Below are positions 25,301-33,428 of a DNA stretch of 38,171 bases, one piece after another. The DNA is from Paracoccaceae bacterium (GTDB lineage Bacteria; Pseudomonadota; Alphaproteobacteria; Rhodobacterales; Rhodobacteraceae), in contig JAGRMG010000024.1 of NCBI GenBank assembly GCA_020441385.1, positions 1-38,171 on the forward strand, in the 5' to 3' direction. Every line of letters begins with the position of its first letter. The first letter of the stretch is position 1. A model generated the notes under the pieces. That model had not been told where the DNA came from, did no database searches, and saw nothing but the letters and a program-made list of their open reading frames with translations. Both the position numbers and the translations under genes were made by a program.

Positions 25301-27782
25301 GATCTCGCGGCAGGCGGTCGCGGTCGAGGCCGGGCAAACCGTGATTCCGCTTACGGTGACCGAGGACTGGGGCACGGGGGCCTATGTCACCGCCACGATG
25401 ATCCGGCCGATGGACGTGGCGGCGGGGCGCAACCCGGCCCGCGCATTGGGGCTGGCGCATGCGTCGGTCGAACCCGTGGGCAAGGAACTGGATGTCGCCA
25501 TCGACGTGCCAGATGTGGCGCGTCCGCGCCGCACGCAACGCGCCCGCGTCACCGTGAGTGGCGCGCGCGAGGGCGAACAGGTCTGGCTGACGCTGGCCGC
25601 CGTCGATCTGGGCATCCTGAACCTGACCGGATTTGAAAGCCCCGACCCCCGCGGTCATTATTTCGGCCAGCGACGGCTGGGGATGGAGCTGCGCGACGTC
25701 TATGGCCGCCTGATCGACGGCATGAACGGTGCCCTCGGCACGGTCAGGTCGGGCGGTGACGACGACAGCGGCATGCGGATGAAATCGCCGCCCCCGACGC
25801 AGGACCTGATGGCGGCATTCTCGGGGCCGGTGCAGGTCGGGGCCGATGGCGCGGCTTTCGTCAATATCGACCTTCCCGCCTTCAACGGCACGGTGCGGCT
25901 CATGGCCGTGGCGTGGTCGCCGACCGCCCTGGGCCAGGGCGAACGCGACATGATCGTGCGCGACCCGGTCGTGGTGACGGCGACGGTGCCGCGTTTCCTG
26001 GCGCCGGGCGATGCCGGCCGCGTCCGGCTCGAGGCGGTCCATGCCGATGGCCCCGCGGGCGAAATGAAGCTGGCGCTGCTGCCGCACGGGGCGGGCCTGA
26101 GCCTGGGCGACCTGCCCGGCCGGTTCACGCTGGCGCAGGGCGGCAAGGCGGTGTTCGATGTGCCGCTGCTGGCCGAAACGGTGGGCGATCCCGGTTTCGA
26201 CATCGTGCTGACAACCCCGGACGGGAGCGAGTTGCGGCAATCCCTGCTGGTGCCGGTGCGCGCCAACGACCCGCTGGTCGCGCAGACAAGACGGTTCTCG
26301 CTGGCCGCCGGCGACAGTTTCCTGTTTTCCGATGACGTGTTCACGGGGCTGAAACCGGGCACCGGCGAGGCGATCGTCTCGGCCGGGCCGCTGGCGAAAT
26401 TCGACGTTCCGGGCCTGCTGGCGGCGCTTGACCGCTATCCCTATGGCTGCACCGAACAGGTAACGTCCAAGGCGATGCCCCTGCTTTACCTCTCCGCGGT
26501 GGCCCGGGCCAGCGGGCTGGGCAGCGGGCCGGATGTGCGGCAACGGATAGAGGATTCGATCGCGCTCATCCTGACGCGGCAGACCGGCAGCGGCGCGTTC
26601 GGCATGTGGCGCGCCGAATCGGGCGATTTCTGGCTGGACGCCTATGCCAGCGATTTCCTAAGCCGGGCGCGCGCCGAGGGCTTCGCGATTGCGCAAACCG
26701 CGTTCCGGCAGGCGATGGACAACCTGCGGAACCGCATCAACCATGCGCCCGACTTCGACAAGGGTGGCGAGGACATCGCCTATGCGCTGATGGTGCTGGC
26801 GCGCGAAGGCGCGGCGGCGACGGGCGATCTGCGCTATTACGCAGACGTCAAGGGCGACGCCTTCGCCACGCCGCTGGCGGCGGCGCAGCTGGGCGCCGCG
26901 CTGGCGATGTATGGCGACCAGCTGCGCGCCGATGCGATGTTCGCGCGCGCCGCCCGCATGCTGGCGGCACGCACCGATACAGACGACCGGGTCTGGCGGG
27001 CCGACTACGGCACCGACCTGCGGGATGCCGCCGGGCTGCTGACACTGGCCGCCGAAGCCGGCAGCACGGTGATCGACAGGCAGGCTCTGGCGGCGCGGGT
27101 GGCCCGCACCGATACCCGCCGCTCGACCCAGGAAAGCGCCTGGACGCTGCTGTCGGCGCATGCGCTGATCAAGGCGCCGGAAACATCGGGGCTGCGCGTC
27201 AACGGGGCGCCGGTGGATGGCCCGTTCGTGCGGGTGTTGCAAAACGACGCGCCGGTGGCCGGCCTGACGATCACCAGCGCCGGCGGGCAGACCACCGACA
27301 TCACCCTGACCACGACGGGCGTGCCCGAGGTGCCGCCGCCGGCGGGCGGCAGCGGCTATTCCATCGACCGGCGCTACTACACCATGGACGGCGACGCGAT
27401 CGGCGGCGACCGGTTCCGCGTCGGCGACCGCTTTGTGACGGTGATCGAGGTGATCCCGCACGAGGCGATCGGCGGACGGCTGATCATCGACGATCCGTTG
27501 CCGGCGGGCATCGAGATCGACAATCCCAATCTGCTGCGCTCGGGCGATGTGGGGGCGCTGGGCTGGCTGGATCCCTCCGATGCGGAACATGCCGAATTCC
27601 GGTCCGACCGGTTCATCGCCGCGATCAACCACGGCTCGTCGGAGGGCAGAATCGTGCTGGCCTACATCGCTCGTGCGGTGACGCCGGGCGCGTTTCATCA
27701 TCCGGCGGCCTCGGTCGAGGACATGTACCGCCCGCAATACCGCGCCCGAACGGCGACCGGCCGGGTCACGGTCGCGAAATGA
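22326..27782 (+). CDS. Bacterial alpha-2-macroglobulin with N-terminal PAN/Apple domain
   Basis: An 1818-residue secreted protein. Residues 1-25 are a signal peptide (ending AMAQ) without a lipobox Cys, so it is probably soluble in the periplasm, unlike lipoprotein YfhM of E. coli. A Cys-rich PAN/Apple-like domain follows (about 33-100). Then come macroglobulin-like beta domains including a bait-region candidate, the alpha-2-macroglobulin core (VWLTLAAVDLGILNLTGF, then FSGPVQVGADGAAFVNIDLPAFNGTVRLMAVAW), and the thioester region with YGCTEQ, Cys1375 to Gln1378, intact. The family traps proteases that attack the envelope. GGAGG precedes the ATG. It overlaps the next gene by 4 bp and belongs with penicillin-binding protein 1C, the usual partner. 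Confidence 0.93.
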   Translation: MQRFHCAAIVFILSALGLANGAMAQGEQTAIPEFRYVATPDTDFYGSDLDALFDTDLESCIRACTFNSRCAGFTYNARSSACFPKAAVSERTPYAGALSAEKLPNAAALVQSGQSRVNDLAFLDGRDLERARDQARDIGLRHPAGGMDIEAVLDAARGRAAAGDAPGAANWLGAALSLGDASHLWAEYARQLLAIKTNYASRRDDYRRRAVAASANAYLRAGADGARAAALVVLADALEASDRGRDSIPALRLAYRIQPREEISAALDKAIGKFGFRVTDSTVESDSAAPRICAEFSEPLVRTGVDYDPFVQLPEPGLAVQVQDRQLCIDGVAHGSRYRIVFREGLPAASGETLARDMDLTHYVRDRSPAVRFPGRAYVLPRAADAALPVETVNTGTLDLRLRRVSDRNLLRTFQDEYFGRPLSQWQDDRFAGEIAQEVWTGTAEVGNELNRDMTTRLPMGKAIEGQPPGIYALSARVPGADPYDVPGATQWFVLSDLGLSTMSGTDGLHVLVRGLGDAAPRAGIAVSLISQANAVLAETVTDSEGYARFDPGLTRGHGGAAPALVLARQGETDLAFLSLTEPAFDLSDRGVEGRPAPGPVDVFLTTDRGAYRAGETIHATALARDTAAAAIEGLPLIAILSRPDGVEYRRRVSDGGDAGGHVFALPVGESAPRGTWRLDIHGDPDAPPLASQTVLVEDFLPERIDFDLTLPAAALRIGDTPTLDIDARYLFGAPGSDLSVDGQVVLRAADTVEGWPGFRFGRHAARGSARSEYFGGMRTDAAGHAGVALDLPEPDAEGQPLEATVIARLADGSARPVERRITAPVRPAGPVIGIRPLFEDVVAEGTEAAFQVIALSPEMTAQPMRVRWSLNRVETRYQWYQLYGEWNWEPTTRRTRIATGETDLGTAPLTIAQPVDWGEYELVVERTDGAYAAASVDFYAGWYVSADASGTPDRLEMSLDKASYRPGDTARLRIVPRAAGTALISVMSSRLISRQAVAVEAGQTVIPLTVTEDWGTGAYVTATMIRPMDVAAGRNPARALGLAHASVEPVGKELDVAIDVPDVARPRRTQRARVTVSGAREGEQVWLTLAAVDLGILNLTGFESPDPRGHYFGQRRLGMELRDVYGRLIDGMNGALGTVRSGGDDDSGMRMKSPPPTQDLMAAFSGPVQVGADGAAFVNIDLPAFNGTVRLMAVAWSPTALGQGERDMIVRDPVVVTATVPRFLAPGDAGRVRLEAVHADGPAGEMKLALLPHGAGLSLGDLPGRFTLAQGGKAVFDVPLLAETVGDPGFDIVLTTPDGSELRQSLLVPVRANDPLVAQTRRFSLAAGDSFLFSDDVFTGLKPGTGEAIVSAGPLAKFDVPGLLAALDRYPYGCTEQVTSKAMPLLYLSAVARASGLGSGPDVRQRIEDSIALILTRQTGSGAFGMWRAESGDFWLDAYASDFLSRARAEGFAIAQTAFRQAMDNLRNRINHAPDFDKGGEDIAYALMVLAREGAAATGDLRYYADVKGDAFATPLAAAQLGAALAMYGDQLRADAMFARAARMLAARTDTDDRVWRADYGTDLRDAAGLLTLAAEAGSTVIDRQALAARVARTDTRRSTQESAWTLLSAHALIKAPETSGLRVNGAPVDGPFVRVLQNDAPVAGLTITSAGGQTTDITLTTTGVPEVPPPAGGSGYSIDRRYYTMDGDAIGGDRFRVGDRFVTVIEVIPHEAIGGRLIIDDPLPAGIEIDNPNLLRSGDVGALGWLDPSDAEHAEFRSDRFIAAINHGSSEGRIVLAYIARAVTPGAFHHPAASVEDMYRPQYRARTATGRVTVAK

Positions 27783-28342
27783 TCGGCGGCGGCGCCGGGA
27801 CGATGGCGCATTGGCGGCGGCTGGACCGCGAAGGAACCGACCGCTGCACACTGGGGCGAACCGACAACGGCTGGATGCTGACCGGGCAGGCGGTGTGGCG
27901 CGAGGATGGCGAGGTTGCGCTGACCTATGCGGTGCGCTGCGATCCGCACTGGCGCACATTGTCGGCGGATGTCACGGGAACCCGTGGCGGGCACGAGATC
28001 GGCCTTCGCATCCTTCGCGCGCCCGAGGGTTGGCTGATGAATGACGCGTTGCAGCCCGAAGCCGGAAATTGCATCGACCTCGACCTGAGTTTCACGCCGG
28101 CGACCAACCTTCTGGCGCTGCGGCGTCTGGCACTGGACGGCCCCGGGCCGCAACCGGTCAGCGCCGCATGGCTGCCCCCCGATCTGGAGCGATTGCAGCG
28201 GCTCGACCAGACCTATGCGCGCATCGCCGCCGACCGGATAGACTATGCCTCGCCGGGGTTCAGCGCCCGGTTGAGCGTGCATGATTCGGGATTTGTCACG
28301 CATTACCCGGGTCTCTGGGAAGGCTGGGTCGACGATGCGTAG
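27779..28342 (+). CDS. Putative glycolipid-binding protein (PF06475-like)
   Basis: A 187-residue protein with the look of the putative glycolipid-binding family. It has HWRRLDREGTDRCTLGR at the start, GWMLTGQAVWREDG, a central RTLSADVTG strand, GNCIDLDLSFTPATNLLALRRL with the conserved Cys and Asn, and a C-terminal FVTHYPGLWEGW. No signal peptide is evident, so it is probably cytoplasmic. The biochemical role of the family is not firmly known. The ATG at 27779 overlaps the macroglobulin stop (ATGA); an ATG at 27803 (MAHWRR) is an alternative. It ends 8 bp inside the PBP1C gene, so all three genes look translationally coupled. Confidence 0.78.
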   Translation: MIGGGAGTMAHWRRLDREGTDRCTLGRTDNGWMLTGQAVWREDGEVALTYAVRCDPHWRTLSADVTGTRGGHEIGLRILRAPEGWLMNDALQPEAGNCIDLDLSFTPATNLLALRRLALDGPGPQPVSAAWLPPDLERLQRLDQTYARIAADRIDYASPGFSARLSVHDSGFVTHYPGLWEGWVDDA

Positions 28343-30416
28343 CGGGCGGTTCTTCCGCACATTGTGTACCGGATCCGGCCATGCCCCGTTGGTGCTGGTG
28401 ATCCTGCTGTTTTCGGCGGCCGGGCTGCGGGATTCCTTCGATGCCTGGATCGCGCGGACCGATCTGCCGGTCGTCCTGCCGGAAACCTCGACCGAGCTGC
28501 GGGACGGCAGCGGCGCGCTGTTGCGCGCCTATCAGGTGGAAAACGGGCTCTGGCGGCTGGCGCCGCAGCCCGGCGGCATCGATGCCGGGTTCATCGAGAT
28601 GCTGATCCGCTACGAGGACAAGCGGTTTCGCAGCCATCGCGGCGTCGATCTTCTGGCCATGGCGCGGGCGGCGGGGCAGGCGGTGCTGAACCGGCGCGCG
28701 GTTTCGGGCGGATCGACCCTGACCATGCAGGTGGCGCGGCTGCTGGAGGACGGGCCGACCGGGCGCTGGACGGGCAAGCTGCGCCAGATCCGCGTGGCGC
28801 TGGCGCTTGAACGGCGCCTGACAAAGGATGCGATCCTTTCGCTTTATCTGACGCATGCGCCCTATGGCGGCAATCTCGAAGGTGTGCGGGCGGCTGCCCT
28901 TGCCTGGTTCGGCAAGGAACCGGCGCGGCTGACGCCCGCGCAGGCGGCGCTGCTGGTGGCACTGCCGCAATCGCCCGAAACGAGACGCCCGGACCGCCAC
29001 CCCGAAGCGGCGCGCGCCGCCCGCGGCCGGGTGCTGGCGCGAATGCAGGCGCAACGGGTGCTGGACGCCGCCGAGGCCGCGGCGGCGCGGCGCGAACCCG
29101 TCCCGACCGCCATGCGCCCGTTCCCGCAACTGGCGGCGCATCTGGCCGACCGGATGCGCGCCGCGGCCCCCGGCGCGCGGCGCATCGACACGACGCTGGA
29201 TGCGCAGGTTCAGGCCCGGCTTGAACGCCTGGTCGCCCGGGCGGCGCGCGCCGCGGGCGGGCGGGTGTCGGCGGCCATGCTTGTTGCCGATCACCGCAGC
29301 GGCGATATCGTCGCCTCGGTCGGATCGCCCGTCTATGGCGATGACGGCGGGCGGCAGGGGTTCGTGGACATGACCCGCGCCATCCGGTCGCCGGGATCGA
29401 CGCTCAAGCCGCTGATCTACGGGCTGGCCTTCGATCAGGGGCTGGTGCATCCCGACACGCTGATCCATGACGGGCCGGTGCAGTTCGGGCGCTATGCGCC
29501 GCGCAATTTCGACGGTGCGTTCCGCGGCGATGTCCGGGTGCGCGACGCGCTGCGGATGTCGCTGAACATTCCGGTGGTGATGCTGACCGATCAGATCGGC
29601 CCGGCCCGGGTCATGGCGGCGCTGCGCCGGTCGGGAGCCAAGCCGCACCTGCCCGGAGCGGCGCCGCCGGGTCTGGCCATCGCGCTGGGCGGGGTCGGCA
29701 TCGACCTGCACGATCTGGTGCAGCTTTACGCGGGGCTGGCGCAGGGTGGCGAGGGGCCGCGACTGCGCTCGGATCTGAACGCGCCCCGGGGCCGGGCGGG
29801 GCGGCTGATCTCGGATGTGGCCGCCTGGCAGGTCGGCAACATCCTGGCCGGGGCAACGCCCCCGCCGGGGGCGCCGGGCGGGGTGGTCGCGTTCAAGACC
29901 GGCACCTCCTATGGCCACCGCGACGCCTGGGCGGTGGGATATGACGGGCGCCATGTGATCGGCGTCTGGCTGGGCCGCGCCGACGGCACGCCGGTTCCGG
30001 GCGCCTTTGGCGGCGATCTGGCGGCACCGGTCCTGTTCGAGGCGTTCGGCCGCCTGAAACCGGAGTTCGACCCGCTGCCGCCGCCGCCGTCATCGACGCT
30101 GATCCTCGGCACCGCCGGCCTGCCGGCGCCGCTGCGCAGGTTCAGGCCGCGCGATGCGGCCTTTGCGCCGGCCCCGGACGCGGTGCACCTGATCTTTCCG
30201 CCCGATGGCGCCAGACTCGAGTCGGCGGGGCAGCCGCTGACGATCAAGCTGGGGGGCGGGGTGGCGCCATTCTCGGTGCTGGCGGACGGGCGGCCGGTCG
30301 CGACGGGCATTCGGCGGCGCGAGTTCGAGATTTCGGGTTTGGAAGCGGGGTTTTCGACGCTGGCGGTGGTCGATGCAAGGGGCCGCGCCGACCGGATCAG
30401 CCTGCGGCTGGATTAG
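28335..30416 (+). CDS. pbpC: Penicillin-binding protein 1C (bifunctional peptidoglycan synthase)
   Basis: A 693-residue protein with an N-terminal membrane anchor (about 17-32). The GT51 glycosyltransferase domain has catalytic Glu94 in RYEDKRFRSHRGVD and GGSTLTMQVARLL. The transpeptidase domain has Ser355 in SPGSTLKP, SLN in LRMSLNIPVVM and the KTGTSYGHRDAW motif. A C-terminal BiPBP_C domain (about 600-690, VHLIFPPDGARL) is typical of PBP1C. It polymerises and crosslinks peptidoglycan, in pairing with the macroglobulin for repair of envelope damage. The start at 28335 overlaps the previous stop by 8 bp; the frame is open 18 codons further upstream, but those residues are not conserved-looking. 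Confidence 0.95.
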   Translation: MRSGRFFRTLCTGSGHAPLVLVILLFSAAGLRDSFDAWIARTDLPVVLPETSTELRDGSGALLRAYQVENGLWRLAPQPGGIDAGFIEMLIRYEDKRFRSHRGVDLLAMARAAGQAVLNRRAVSGGSTLTMQVARLLEDGPTGRWTGKLRQIRVALALERRLTKDAILSLYLTHAPYGGNLEGVRAAALAWFGKEPARLTPAQAALLVALPQSPETRRPDRHPEAARAARGRVLARMQAQRVLDAAEAAAARREPVPTAMRPFPQLAAHLADRMRAAAPGARRIDTTLDAQVQARLERLVARAARAAGGRVSAAMLVADHRSGDIVASVGSPVYGDDGGRQGFVDMTRAIRSPGSTLKPLIYGLAFDQGLVHPDTLIHDGPVQFGRYAPRNFDGAFRGDVRVRDALRMSLNIPVVMLTDQIGPARVMAALRRSGAKPHLPGAAPPGLAIALGGVGIDLHDLVQLYAGLAQGGEGPRLRSDLNAPRGRAGRLISDVAAWQVGNILAGATPPPGAPGGVVAFKTGTSYGHRDAWAVGYDGRHVIGVWLGRADGTPVPGAFGGDLAAPVLFEAFGRLKPEFDPLPPPPSSTLILGTAGLPAPLRRFRPRDAAFAPAPDAVHLIFPPDGARLESAGQPLTIKLGGGVAPFSVLADGRPVATGIRRREFEISGLEAGFSTLAVVDARGRADRISLRLD

Positions 30417-30470
30417 CGCGCGTCGCGTTGGCTTGAATTCACCCGCCGGGCGGGAGGGACCGGTGCGGGC

Positions 30471-31649
30471 CTACAGCCGGTTCAGAAGCTCCCGCGTCGG
30501 CCAGGCATCGGCCGGCAGCCCCAGCCGCGCCTGTTCGGCCTGCACCGCATCGCGGGTTTTCGCGCCCAGAATGCCGTCGATGCCGCCCACGTCGTGGCCA
30601 AGCGCCATCAGCCGGGTTTGCAGGCGCTTCATCTCTTCGCCCGACAGGCCCGGATCGGGGTTTCCGGCGTCGTAGACTGGCGCACCCTCAAGCCGGGTTG
30701 CGAAATAGGCCGCCGTCAGCACATAGACGAAACTCTGGTTCCAGTCGAAATAGACCCCGAAGTTCGGGTAGGCGATGAAGGCGGGGCCGTGGCGGCCCTG
30801 CGGCAGCAGGATCGCGGCGGGCAGGCTGCCGTTCGCCAGGGGTTCGTTGCGACCGCTCACGCCCATCGCGGCCCACTCGGCAACCGTGCGGGTCTGCGCC
30901 GGACCGGTCAGCGACCAATCGAGGCCAGCGGGCAGGCGCACTTCCTGCAACCATGGTTCGCCCGCGCGCCATCCCAGGGCGCGCAGCATATTCGCCCCGG
31001 ACATCAGGGCATCGGGCGCCGAGGACTTCAGGTCGACGCGGCCATCGCCATCGCCATCCACCCCGTTCTCGAGAATGTCGCGGGGCAGCATCTGCACCTG
31101 CCCGATCTCGCCCGCCCAGGCGCCGGTGGTTCTGGCCGGGTCGAACCCGCCTCGCCGGTAAAGTTCGAGCGCGGCGAATATCTGGGGCCGGAACAGGTTT
31201 GGCCGGCGGCAGTCATGGGCCAGCGTGACCAGCGCGCCCAGCGTGTTGAAATCGCCCTGCACGGCGCCGAAATCGGTCTCGAACGCCCAGAAGGCCAGCA
31301 GAACGCCGCGCGATACGCCGTATTCCGATTCGATCCGGTCGAACACGGCGTCGTATTTGCGCGCGTTGGCGCGGCCGCGCTCGATGCGGCTCTGCGAGAT
31401 CAGCCGGCGGGAGAATTCGACAAAGGGTTTCTGGAACACGCCCTGCGCGCGGTCGGCGCGCAGAACCTTCGGATCCTGCCGCGCGCTGCGGAAGAACGCA
31501 TCGACCGCATCTGCCGGGTTGTCCCTGGCGACGGCCTCGGCCTTCAGTTCACCTACGAAGGCCGCAAAAGGCCCACCGCAGGACGCGCCGGCGGCGGCAG
31601 CGGTCGCAACAAAGGCGAAAACGGCGGCAATGCCGATACAATGGCGCAT
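30471..31649 (-). CDS. Lytic murein transglycosylase, MltB type
   Basis: A 392-residue secreted enzyme with a signal peptide (about 1-20), an SLT_2 domain (about 25-320), and a C-terminal PG_binding_1 domain (LQTRLMALGHDVGGIDGILGAKTRDAV, about 340-390). The catalytic Glu should be that in LAFWAFETDFGAVQG. Other family signatures are GEIGQVQMLPRDI, NMLRALGWRAGEPW and NFGVYFDWNQS. It cuts the glycan chain of murein, leaving 1,6-anhydro ends. The lipobox is incomplete (GASC), so it is probably not a lipoprotein. It converges with pbpC and diverges from the receiver gene at 31838. Confidence 0.92.
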   Translation of the reverse strand: MRHCIGIAAVFAFVATAAAAGASCGGPFAAFVGELKAEAVARDNPADAVDAFFRSARQDPKVLRADRAQGVFQKPFVEFSRRLISQSRIERGRANARKYDAVFDRIESEYGVSRGVLLAFWAFETDFGAVQGDFNTLGALVTLAHDCRRPNLFRPQIFAALELYRRGGFDPARTTGAWAGEIGQVQMLPRDILENGVDGDGDGRVDLKSSAPDALMSGANMLRALGWRAGEPWLQEVRLPAGLDWSLTGPAQTRTVAEWAAMGVSGRNEPLANGSLPAAILLPQGRHGPAFIAYPNFGVYFDWNQSFVYVLTAAYFATRLEGAPVYDAGNPDPGLSGEEMKRLQTRLMALGHDVGGIDGILGAKTRDAVQAEQARLGLPADAWPTRELLNRL

Positions 31650-31779
31650 GAAATTATCTGGTCCGAACCCTTTGGCAAAGCCTAGCCGGATTCGAGCGCG
31701 GCGGATAGCCGCTTTCCGGCCAGATTGCCCCGGCCGGCATCGGCGTTTGCCGGCCGATCCCCGCGCGGCGGCAGGCGCG

Positions 31780-31794
31780 TTAAGGTTTTGTTAA
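31780..31794 (+). promoter_or_regulatory. CtrA-type binding site
   Basis: TTAA-GGTTTTG-TTAA is a perfect match to the TTAA-N7-TTAA consensus of the cell-cycle regulator CtrA of alphaproteobacteria. TTAA pairs like this are rare by chance in DNA with so few A and T. It lies 44 bp upstream of the receiver gene start and about 130 bp upstream of the divergent transglycosylase gene, so either or both may be controlled. A poor -10-like GATATT follows at once. Confidence 0.6.
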
Positions 31795-31837
31795 GATATT
31801 GGGCAGATCACCGGATCAGGAAAGGACGTGGCAACCC

Positions 31838-32224
31838 ATGCCCGACGTTCAGGTAAATCGCATGAAGGTACTGATCGTCGAAAGCAAACCCGAACTGGGT
31901 GAACTTTGGATGCGCCACCTGGAACGGCAGGGCGCGACGGTCACGCTGGTGCGGACCCAGTCGGCCGCGATTCTGGCGCTCTATGGCGATGCATTCGACG
32001 TCATCGTTCTCGATCTCGTGCTGGATGGCGGCAGCGCGCTGGCGGTGGCGGATTTCGCCAGCTACCGCCGCCCGGAAACGCGGGTGATCTTCGTGACCAA
32101 TACCAGCTTCTTTTCCGACGGGTCGATCTTTGCGCATTCCTCCAACGCCTGCGCCTATGTCCAGAGCGCGACCCCGCCCGAGGATCTGGCGGCGATGGTC
32201 GAACATTACGCGGCGCCGCGCTGA
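31838..32224 (+). CDS. Single-domain response regulator with degenerate receiver
   Basis: A 128-residue receiver domain with no output domain. It has MKVLIVESKPELGELW at the first strand, the phospho-accepting Asp59 in DVIVLDLVLDGG, and Thr in VIFVTNTS. The usual acidic pair DD is ES, and the Lys of the KP motif is missing (AYVQSATPPEDL), so the normal phosphorylation switch is probably altered or lost. The start at 31838 is chosen for the AAAGGACG sequence upstream; a start at 31862 (MKVL) is possible. A CtrA box lies in front. The last 19 bp overlap the end of the convergent reductase gene. Confidence 0.82.
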   Translation: MPDVQVNRMKVLIVESKPELGELWMRHLERQGATVTLVRTQSAAILALYGDAFDVIVLDLVLDGGSALAVADFASYRRPETRVIFVTNTSFFSDGSIFAHSSNACAYVQSATPPEDLAAMVEHYAAPR

Positions 32225-33201
32225 TCCCGGCGATGCGGTTCGCCATGGTCGATGGCCGGGCCAACCGGGACGATCCGGTGCGGATTGATGCTGTCGTGGC
32301 TGAAATAGTAGTGGCGCCGGATATGGGCGAAATCCACGGTATCGGCCACGCCGGGCCACTGAAACAGCTCGCGCGTATAGGCCCAGAGTTCCGGATAATC
32401 GACGATCCGCGCGCGGTTGCATTTGAAATGCGTGTGATAGACCGGATCGAACCGGATCAGCGTGGTGAACAGGCGCCAGTCGGCTTCGGTGATGCGCGCG
32501 CCCATCAGATAGCGGTTTTCCGACAGCCGCGCCTCGAGCCAGTCCAGCGTTTCGAAAAGCGGATGCACGGCGGCATCGTAAGCCTTCTGCGTGGTCGCGA
32601 AACCGCACTTGTAAACGCCATTGTTGAGCGTGTCGTAGATGCGCGCGTTGAGCGGCTCGATCGCGTCGCGCAGCGGTTCGGGCCAGAAGTCGTCGGTGTT
32701 GCCGGTGATGGCGTCGAAGGCCGAGTTCAACATGCGGATGATCTCGGCGCTTTCGTTCGAAACGATGGTCTTGCGCTCCTTGTCCCAGAGCACGGGCACC
32801 GTGACCCGGCCGGTCATTTGCGGTTCGGCCTGCGCATAGAGCTGGTGCAGAAAGTCATGGCCCGACAGGGTGTCGCCGGTGGCGCCGGCAAACCCGGTGT
32901 CGAAGGTCCAGCCGTTTTCCAGCATGTCCGGGTGCACCACCGAAACCGTGATGTGATCGGCCAGCCCCTTCAGTTGCCGAAAGATCAGTGTGCGGTGCGC
33001 CCAGGGGCAGGCAAGGCTGACATAGAGGTGATAGCGCCCCGATTCGGCGGCGAATCCGCCCTCGCCCGACGGGCCCGGCCGGCCATCGGCGGTGATCCAG
33101 TTGCGAAAGCCCGACGTCGTGCGCCGGAACGCGCCGTCGCCGTCGGCAAAACCGGTAGCGGGCGGGTCGGCGTGCCATCGCCCTTCGATCAGTTGGCCCA
33201 T
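32206..33201 (-). CDS. yqjG: Glutathionyl-hydroquinone reductase (xi-class glutathione transferase)
   Basis: A 331-residue enzyme with the xi-class signature SLACPWAHRTLI, where Cys65 attacks the glutathionyl group. It reduces glutathionyl-hydroquinones back to the free hydroquinones. Other family features are an N-terminal lid (FRNWITADGRPGPSGEGGF), VPVLWDKERKTIVSNESAEIIRMLN, NNGVYKCGFATTQKAYD, and YLMGARITEADWRLFTTLIRFDPVYHTHFKCN. GGAGG precedes the ATG at 33201; the frame extends 35 codons upstream without homology. Its 3' end overlaps the receiver gene convergently by 19 bp. Confidence 0.93.
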   Translation of the reverse strand: MGQLIEGRWHADPPATGFADGDGAFRRTTSGFRNWITADGRPGPSGEGGFAAESGRYHLYVSLACPWAHRTLIFRQLKGLADHITVSVVHPDMLENGWTFDTGFAGATGDTLSGHDFLHQLYAQAEPQMTGRVTVPVLWDKERKTIVSNESAEIIRMLNSAFDAITGNTDDFWPEPLRDAIEPLNARIYDTLNNGVYKCGFATTQKAYDAAVHPLFETLDWLEARLSENRYLMGARITEADWRLFTTLIRFDPVYHTHFKCNRARIVDYPELWAYTRELFQWPGVADTVDFAHIRRHYYFSHDSINPHRIVPVGPAIDHGEPHRRDQRGAA

Positions 33202-33428
33202 CTTGTCGCCTCCATGCGTTGCTTTTCCATATCTAGCGGCTGTGGCGGCGCTTGCCAGTGTCGAGCCACGCGCAGGCAGGCTGCGCCGATGCACATGCGC
33301 CGGCAACTGCGCCGCGTCTTTCGCGCGGGGTTGGCGGCGCGGCGCGTCTGCCGGTGAGTATTCACTTGATTTTCAGACCCGGTGCGCCAAGCTGCTGGGA
33401 CATTTTTCAGGATTTTCCGGGGGCTGCC

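Noticed and set aside
22311-26543. A 1410-codon open frame on the minus strand opposite the macroglobulin gene
   Set aside because: Its translation is Arg/His/Gln/Gly-rich with no domain, while the plus strand gives a signal peptide, PAN domain and CTEQ motif. It is a by-product of high GC codon bias.
30442-30454. CCCGC-CGG-GCGGG as a terminator between pbpC and the transglycosylase gene
   Set aside because: A 5-bp stem with a 3-base loop and no T-tract is too weak in DNA this GC-rich.
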